Assembly (NCBI GenBank): GCA_006226595.1
Contig: SBGP01000019.1
Location: 1-42,125, forward strand
Direction of reading: 5' to 3'
DNA length: 42,125 nt
Origin: Deltaproteobacteria bacterium
GTDB lineage: Bacteria; Myxococcota_A; UBA796; GCA-2862545
In this document: in pieces, positions 37,133 to 42,125 of the stretch
How positions within the stretch are numbered: position 1 is the stretch's first letter
Layout of the letters: each line of letters opens with the position of its first letter
Translations under genes and position numbers: made by a program
Notes under the pieces: model-generated
Told to the model about the DNA's origin: nothing
Seen by the model: the letters and a program-made list of their open reading frames with translations, nothing else
Database searches by the model: none

Positions 37133-37177
37133 TTCATGCCGGAGTCCTCCTCCCGCGTCAAGTCTCCGGAGTGTCAA
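37133..37177 (-). promoter_or_regulatory. Candidate his promoter
   Basis: TTGACA (37177-37172) and TTGACG (37161-37156) are candidate -35 boxes reading toward hisL. The second has a poor -10 (CATGAA) 17 bp on, which would start the message almost at the hisL ATG. The choice is unclear. Confidence 0.35.
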
Positions 37178-37277
37178 CGCTCGTCGCGCACCCACGAGGA
37201 TGCCGTCATCATCGGGATCCTCGCAGGGCGATCGCACTGCGATGTTCCCGAGAGACACATGAGCTTGCCGTCATATG

Positions 37278-37301
37278 ATGAATGTGTCACACGTCATTCA
37301 T
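37278..37301. promoter_or_regulatory. SmtB/CzrA-type operator overlapping the exporter start
   Basis: Perfect arms ATGAATG and CATTCAT 10 bp apart, with a TCATATGA palindrome directly upstream (37271-37278). The right arm includes the ATG of the exporter. The TGAA...TTCA pattern is that of ArsR/SmtB metal sensors. Confidence 0.7.
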
Positions 37302-38241
37302 GGGACACGGCCATCACCACCACGCGGGCGGCACCCAGCGCGCCCTCCTCATCGCCCTCGTCCTCAACGGCGGCTTCCTCGCCGTGGAGGCCGGACTCGG
37401 CTGGTGGACCGGATCGCTGGCGCTGCTCTCGGACGCGGCGCACATGGCCAGCGACGTCGGCGCCCTGCTGCTCGCGCTCGGGGCCGCCTCGCTCGCGAGT
37501 CGCGCAGGCAGCGCCGAGAAGACGTACGGATGGCGCCGATCCGAGGTCCTGGGTGCGTTCACGAACGCGATCCTGCTGTTCGTGCTCTGTGGCTGGATCG
37601 CCTGGGAGGCGGTCGGGCGCATGGTCGGCGGCGCCCCCGAGGTCGCATCGATGCCCGTGCTCGTTGCCGGCGTGCTCGGCCTCGCGATCAACCTCGGCAG
37701 CGCGTGGTTCCTGCATCAAGAGGCGCACGAGCATGACCTGAACGCCCGGGGCGCCATGATTCACATGCTCTCGGACGCGCTCGGCTCGGTCGGCGCCATC
37801 CTGAGCGCCGTGGCCCTCTCCCGCGGGTGGTGGCTCGCGGACCCGCTGATTTCCTTGCTGATCGCTGCACTGGTGCTCTACTCGACCGTTGGCCTGCTCA
37901 AGGAATCGGCTCGGGTGCTCCTCGAGTTCGCACCAGAACACGCCGATATCGAGCGCATTCGCCACGGACTCTCCGCGGTCGAGGGCGTCACCGAGGTCCA
38001 CGATCTCCACCTGTGGAGCCTCGACGGACGCCGGCTGCTCCTTTCGGCCCACCTGGTCACCGACGCCGATCCATTCAAGGTCCGCGAGGCCGCCGCGCAC
38101 GCGCTGGAGCACATGGGCATCGGCCACTCCACCCTCCAGATGGAGCCCACGGCCTGCGGCCACCCGTGTCCGCTCGAGCAGGCTGGTCATGACCACCACG
38201 ACCACGACCACGACGGTCACGACCATGACCACTTCCACTGA
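37300..38241 (+). CDS. Cation diffusion facilitator, zinc-type exporter
   Basis: 313 residues. Six membrane helices lie in about 14-210. The metal site of zinc CDFs is complete: H48 and D52 in SDAAHMASD, H155 and D159 in IHMLSDALGS. The cytoplasmic domain is about 215-290. His-rich at both ends: MGHGHHHHAGG and a tail with repeated H-D-H after residue 293. It resembles CzcD/ZitB and exports Zn, perhaps also Cd or Co. No ribosome site is present and the operator overlaps the ATG, so it may be leaderless. The repressor gene overlaps its 3' end by 17 bp. Confidence 0.93.
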   Translation: MGHGHHHHAGGTQRALLIALVLNGGFLAVEAGLGWWTGSLALLSDAAHMASDVGALLLALGAASLASRAGSAEKTYGWRRSEVLGAFTNAILLFVLCGWIAWEAVGRMVGGAPEVASMPVLVAGVLGLAINLGSAWFLHQEAHEHDLNARGAMIHMLSDALGSVGAILSAVALSRGWWLADPLISLLIAALVLYSTVGLLKESARVLLEFAPEHADIERIRHGLSAVEGVTEVHDLHLWSLDGRRLLLSAHLVTDADPFKVREAAAHALEHMGIGHSTLQMEPTACGHPCPLEQAGHDHHDHDHDGHDHDHFH

Positions 38242-38539
38242 CGCGCTCGACGCCACCGCGTCGCTGTTCTCGGTGCTCGCCCACCCGGGTCGACTCGGGG
38301 TCCTGCACACCCTGTACGTCGAGGAGTGCATGTCGGTGAGCGAGCTGACCGAGCGCCTCGGCGTTGAACAGAGCGCGATGTCCCACCAGCTCCGCATCCT
38401 TCGCGACGCACGGCTGGTCATCGCCGAGCGCGACGGTCGACACAGCCGCTATCGCCTCGCAGACGCCCACGTGGCCCGCATCGTCGAGGACGCGATGGCG
38501 CACGTGACCGAGGTCATTCCCGAGACAGTTCCACGGTGA
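38225..38539 (+). CDS. ArsR/SmtB-family zinc-responsive repressor
   Basis: 104 residues from ATG 38225, overlapping the exporter's His-rich tail in another frame. Winged helix with recognition helix QSAMSHQLRILRDARLV (49-65). The C-terminal helix carries D80, H82, H93 and E96, exactly the spacing of the alpha5 zinc site of SmtB (D104/H106/H117/E120). Cysteines typical of a CadC/ArsR site are lacking. It should leave the operator at 37278-37301 when zinc binds, switching on the exporter and itself. Confidence 0.9.
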   Translation: MTTSTDALDATASLFSVLAHPGRLGVLHTLYVEECMSVSELTERLGVEQSAMSHQLRILRDARLVIAERDGRHSRYRLADAHVARIVEDAMAHVTEVIPETVPR

Positions 38540-38729
38540 CCAGTCGTGGCGGACCCGGGTTGATGCGCACCCGGATCTCCACGTCCTCCCCGAAATCGCG
38601 CCGGATCGCCGAGGCCAATCGCTCGCCTTCTCGCTCGGTCGGCACGGACAGGCTCACGCTGAAAAGCACGGCTCTCTCGGCAATGCGAGCCAATCGCGCC
38701 AGGACCATCGCGTCATCTACGGCACTCAT
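38514..38729 (-). CDS. Small hypothetical protein
   Basis: 71 residues from ATG 38729, with GGAG eight bases upstream. Predicted helix, then strand (RAVLFSVSLSVPTEREGERLASAIRRDFG), then strands (VEIRVRINPGPPRLVTVEL). The balance of residues looks like a real folded small protein. It is convergent with the repressor gene, overlapping its 3' end by 26 bp. Family unknown. Confidence 0.5.
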   Translation of the reverse strand: MSAVDDAMVLARLARIAERAVLFSVSLSVPTEREGERLASAIRRDFGEDVEIRVRINPGPPRLVTVELSRE

Positions 38730-38779
38730 CGCGCCCACTCCACGGCCACATCGACCGAAAACGGTTTATTTTGGCGCAC

Positions 38780-40144
<1,365 letters not shown>

Positions 40145-40146
40145 GG

Positions 40147-40410
40147 TCACGAACGCACCGGCGCGAAGCGGCACTCCACCAGCTTCAGTTCGTCACCGGC
40201 GTGAACACGAACGTCCACGCCGTCGATGTTGAGGTCGAAGAGACACGCGGAGAGCACCGCGCGCAGCTCGTCCTGCCGCTCGGGTGAGCTGACCAGCACC
40301 TCTTCCAAGAACCGGGGCGCGTGACGCTCGACCTCGCCGAGAACCTCGACGGCAAGACGCGACGCGATGCGATGAACAGTGTCCGACTGCACGACGGGTG
40401 TGCGGTGCAT
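40147..40410 (-). CDS. Small hypothetical protein, predicted sigma-54 target
   Basis: 87 residues from ATG 40410 behind GGAGG. Mostly helical and soluble (VQSDTVHRIASRLAVEVLGEVERHAPRFLEEVL), ending in a short strand pair. No known family. It ends 2 bp from the stop of the convergent NtrC-type gene. A -24/-12 promoter match (40449-40432) puts the message start about 12 bases before the ATG, right at the ribosome site, so the spacing is realistic. Confidence 0.7.
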   Translation of the reverse strand: MHRTPVVQSDTVHRIASRLAVEVLGEVERHAPRFLEEVLVSSPERQDELRAVLSACLFDLNIDGVDVRVHAGDELKLVECRFAPVRS

Positions 40411-40431
40411 GGCGACCTCCGTGGTCGACGG

Positions 40432-40449
40432 TTGCAAGTGCTGGGCCAA
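40432..40449 (-). promoter_or_regulatory. Sigma-54 promoter of the small gene
   Basis: Reads TTGGCCC then TTGCAA, with GG (40447-40446), exactly ten bases, and GC (40435-40434). It matches 11 of 13 consensus positions. The predicted start of transcription is near 40422. Confidence 0.75.
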
Positions 40450-40475
40450 GCGAAAACCCGCTGTCCACCGCGCAG

Positions 40476-40518
40476 CACACCGTTGCGGTGTGGGTGTTCC
40501 CCCACTTGTGTGGGGGAA
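40476..40518. promoter_or_regulatory. Tandem inverted repeats, candidate NtrC-type enhancer
   Basis: Repeat 1 (40476-40492): CACACCG-TTG-CGGTGTG. Repeat 2 (40497-40518): 9-bp arms TTCCCCCAC and GTGGGGGAA with a 4-base centre. A third half-site CACACCG follows at 40523-40529. They lie 54-96 bp behind the leftward sigma-54 start and about 150-195 bp behind the rightward one, normal distances for activator binding. Confidence 0.6.
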
Positions 40519-40529
40519 ATTACACACCG

Positions 40530-40643
40530 ACCTCCCCGCTCCTTCGATACCGCGGGCTCACTCGGGCCCTGAGATGACGAAAAGACGTGTTTTCACCAGC
40601 ATCTCTGTGCGCCCTCCACCCCGGGAGGCGCACCTCCTCTCTC
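40530..40643. other. Remainder of the divergent gap
   Basis: No coding region and no further clear motif. It completes the 262-bp gap 40411-40672 between the divergent pair. Confidence 0.5.
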
Positions 40644-40660
40644 CCGGCACGACCGTTGCT
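40644..40660 (+). promoter_or_regulatory. Sigma-54 promoter of the TauE/SafE-like gene
   Basis: GGCACG (40646-40651), four bases, TTGCT (40656-40660). GG and GC are exactly ten bases apart and only one consensus base is missed (T before GG). The predicted start, about 40671, is two bases before the ATG, implying a nearly leaderless message. Confidence 0.75.
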
Positions 40661-40672
40661 AGAGCCCAAGGC

Positions 40673-41305
40673 ATGACACTCGCACCGCTCGTCGCCGCTC
40701 TGCTCGCCGGTCTCGCCGGTTCCCCTCACTGCGTGGGCATGTGCGGCCCGTTCGCCGCCGCCGCCAGCCGCGAGACCAGCTCCGGTGTGGCGTGGCACGT
40801 CGGCCGCCTGGTCACCTACGCGAGCCTCGGCATCCTCGCAGGCACCCTGGGAGAGGCACTCCCCGCCGGCACGTGGATCGCTCGCGGCGTGGCCACCGTG
40901 CTGCTCGTCGGGTTCGCCGCCCGCCTCGCCGGGCTGCTGCCCGAGGTGCACCTGTCGCATCTGCCCGGGCTTCGCGGTGCCCTCGGCTGGGCCGCGAAGC
41001 GCAGGGGTCCGCTCGGCGGCTTCCTGTTCGGCGGCCTGTCCGGGCTCATGCCCTGCGGCCTCGTGTACGCCGCTCTCGCGGTGCCCGTGGCCAGCGCCGA
41101 CCCGCTCGTGGGAGGCCTGAGTATGATCGCCTTCGGTCTCGGCACCATCCCGCTGCTCGCCATGCTCAGCGGGGCTGCACAGAAGCTGATGGCCCACAGC
41201 AAGTGGGCACGGTACGCGGTGGCAGCCCTGGTCCTCGTCAGCGGGCTGTCGGCCATCGCCCACCGCGAGCCGCCCCCGCCGAACGAGGCTCCCGCCTGCC
41301 ACTGA
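40673..41305 (+). CDS. TauE/SafE (UreH-like) family membrane protein
   Basis: 210 residues, six predicted helices. It opens LAPLVAALLAGLAGSPHCVGMCGPF, whose HCxGMCGP motif (19-26) is the signature of the group near cytochrome oxidase assembly (ccoI/ccoS) genes. A second motif GLSGLMPCGLVYAAL has another conserved Cys. The Cys pairs suggest metal or thiol handling, such as copper delivery or redox transport across the membrane. Substrate unproven. A sigma-54 promoter match stands directly upstream. The C-terminus ends Pro/Glu-Ala-Cys-His. Confidence 0.85.
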   Translation: MTLAPLVAALLAGLAGSPHCVGMCGPFAAAASRETSSGVAWHVGRLVTYASLGILAGTLGEALPAGTWIARGVATVLLVGFAARLAGLLPEVHLSHLPGLRGALGWAAKRRGPLGGFLFGGLSGLMPCGLVYAALAVPVASADPLVGGLSMIAFGLGTIPLLAMLSGAAQKLMAHSKWARYAVAALVLVSGLSAIAHREPPPPNEAPACH

Positions 41306-41312
41306 GGCTCGC

Positions 41313-42017
41313 CTGAACCGCGCCACCGACCTCCTCGACGACCACCGCGACCTGGAGCGCGCCGTCCGCGATGTGCGCTGGGCCGTGTTCGACCGGTGCA
41401 TGGCCGATGCGCGCGCCGCCTGGGCGTGGCTCGTCCCCCTTCTCCGCGCCCACCTGGCCTTCGAAGAGCAGGCGCTGCTCCCACGCTACGAGAGCCTCGG
41501 CGAGTTCCCTCCCAACGCCTCGCCGCGCGTGTTCCGTCGCGATCACCGGCTGATCCTCGAGGCGATCGACGCGGTGGAGCTGGACGGCGACCGGGTGGCG
41601 CTGTGTGACGCGCTCGCCAAGCTCGAAGGCGTGCTCGAACACCACGATCTGCGCGAGGCCGAGCACTTCAAGCCCCGCCTCGACGCGGCCTTCGACGACC
41701 TCGGCGAGGACCTCGCGAGGTGGGCCGAGACCCGGGCCTCGCTGGGCAGCTGTCCGACGCGCGCCCACGAGCGCGAGGAGCTGGCTCCCCCACCCTTTTG
41801 GGGTGACGCCCTGGCCGAGGCCCGGCACGCGCTGGCCTGGGGAGACGTGGGGACCGCGGAGGCCCGACTCGCGGGGCTCGACACCGACGGGCACCCCAAG
41901 GCGCGACGCCACGCCACCACCGCGCTGCGCTGCCTGCAGCACGGGTCGCCCCTCGAGGCCTGGGACAAGCTGAAGCTACTCGCCATCCTCGCCGCGCATC
42001 CGCCGAGGTCGACCTAG
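41313..42017 (+). CDS. Hemerythrin-like HHE protein with probable CTG start
   Basis: 234 residues if read from CTG 41313, which has GAGG five bases upstream. The first ordinary start is GTG 41373, but that would remove H11. With the CTG start the full hemerythrin set is present: H11 (DDHRDLE), H47 and E51 (HLAFE), H78 (RRDHRL), H111 and E115 (HDLRE). This binds a di-iron centre that senses or carries oxygen, NO or similar. Residues 150-234 are an extra helical domain. It lies 7 bp after the TauE/SafE-like gene and is probably co-transcribed, putting it in the putative sigma-54 regulon. Confidence 0.8.
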   Translation: MNRATDLLDDHRDLERAVRDVRWAVFDRCMADARAAWAWLVPLLRAHLAFEEQALLPRYESLGEFPPNASPRVFRRDHRLILEAIDAVELDGDRVALCDALAKLEGVLEHHDLREAEHFKPRLDAAFDDLGEDLARWAETRASLGSCPTRAHEREELAPPPFWGDALAEARHALAWGDVGTAEARLAGLDTDGHPKARRHATTALRCLQHGSPLEAWDKLKLLAILAAHPPRST

Positions 42018-42116
42018 CAGGATGCTGAAGAACGCTCCCGTCGCGTTCTGGACCCGTTTCACGCCTTCGCCCGTCGTCTCGTCGGTCACGTGCTTCAGCA
42101 CGCCCTACGGTGCCCT
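42018..42116. repeat. Right copy of inverted terminal repeat
   Basis: Reverse complement of the left copy, with 68 identical bases at 42035-42102. The unit 42023-42100 is bounded by perfect inverted ends TGCTGAAG and CTTCAGCA. It begins directly after the hemerythrin gene's TAG. Confidence 0.85.
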
Positions 42117-42125
42117 TGGCCACAG

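Noticed and set aside
36955-37161. Upstream extension of hisG
   Set aside because: The added residues are Ser/Arg/Thr-rich, cross the attenuator hairpin and leader, and do not match HisG, which begins at 36954 with its own ribosome site.
38189-38235. Short tandem GACCAC-type repeats
   Set aside because: These are codons for the exporter's His/Asp-rich tail, not a CRISPR or regulatory array.

Overview
The window looks like ordinary chromosome from a very GC-rich (about 70 percent by eye), Gram-negative, predatory- or social-type bacterium, most likely in or near the Myxococcota/Deltaproteobacteria. The signs are many short lipoproteins with an L-T-A-C type lipobox, thrombospondin type 3 and ricin-type repeats, eukaryote-like Ser/Thr kinases, FHA proteins, hybrid kinases and an NtrC-type activator. 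No phage, integrase, transposase, tRNA, rRNA or CRISPR array is visible. Both ends carry the same roughly 100-bp repeat in inverted orientation, each copy starting right after a TAG stop codon. The piece therefore probably ends where a dispersed repeat stopped an assembly.

Layout. 0.1-5.2 kb: secreted proteins (including a haem/copper monooxygenase-like lipoprotein and a partner lipoprotein), then an OmpR-type response regulator and its histidine kinase. 5.2-7.8 kb: clpS-clpA. 8.1-9.8 kb: a tetR-alkB alkane hydroxylase operon with two palindromic operators 31 bp apart. 9.9-15.4 kb: small unknown proteins, a family 2 glycosyltransferase, an overlapping sulfotransferase / methyltransferase / sulfotransferase set and a redoxin-like protein without active-site cysteines. 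15.6-19.4 kb: secreted proteins, including a V8-like serine protease and a TSP3/ricin lipoprotein. 19.5-27.3 kb: a signalling and envelope block with two Ser/Thr kinases (one fused to Hpt-like and receiver domains), an FHA/winged-helix regulator between them, an OmpA-like protein and a LysM/FecR protein. 27.3-29.7 kb: a hybrid histidine kinase directly downstream of the histidine operon.

29.8-37.1 kb, minus strand: a complete and extremely compact histidine operon. It has a His-rich leader peptide, an attenuator hairpin, and only five structural genes: hisG, hisC fused to a HAD phosphatase, hisB, hisH-hisF fused, and hisA-hisI-hisE-hisD fused. Together these cover all ten activities of the pathway. 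37.3-38.5 kb: a zinc-type CDF exporter with its SmtB-like repressor. 38.8-42.0 kb: an NtrC-type sigma-54 activator beside a divergent gene pair. The gap between the pair holds two outward-facing -24/-12 sigma-54 promoter matches and tandem inverted repeats suited to be the activator's enhancer. The window ends with a hemerythrin-like protein that appears to start at CTG.

Most promising for follow-up are the four-domain HisA-I-E-D fusion with the attenuated five-gene operon, the sigma-54 divergon, and the Ser/Thr-kinase/FHA/winged-helix module. Functions are inferred from motifs read by eye; no database search was run.
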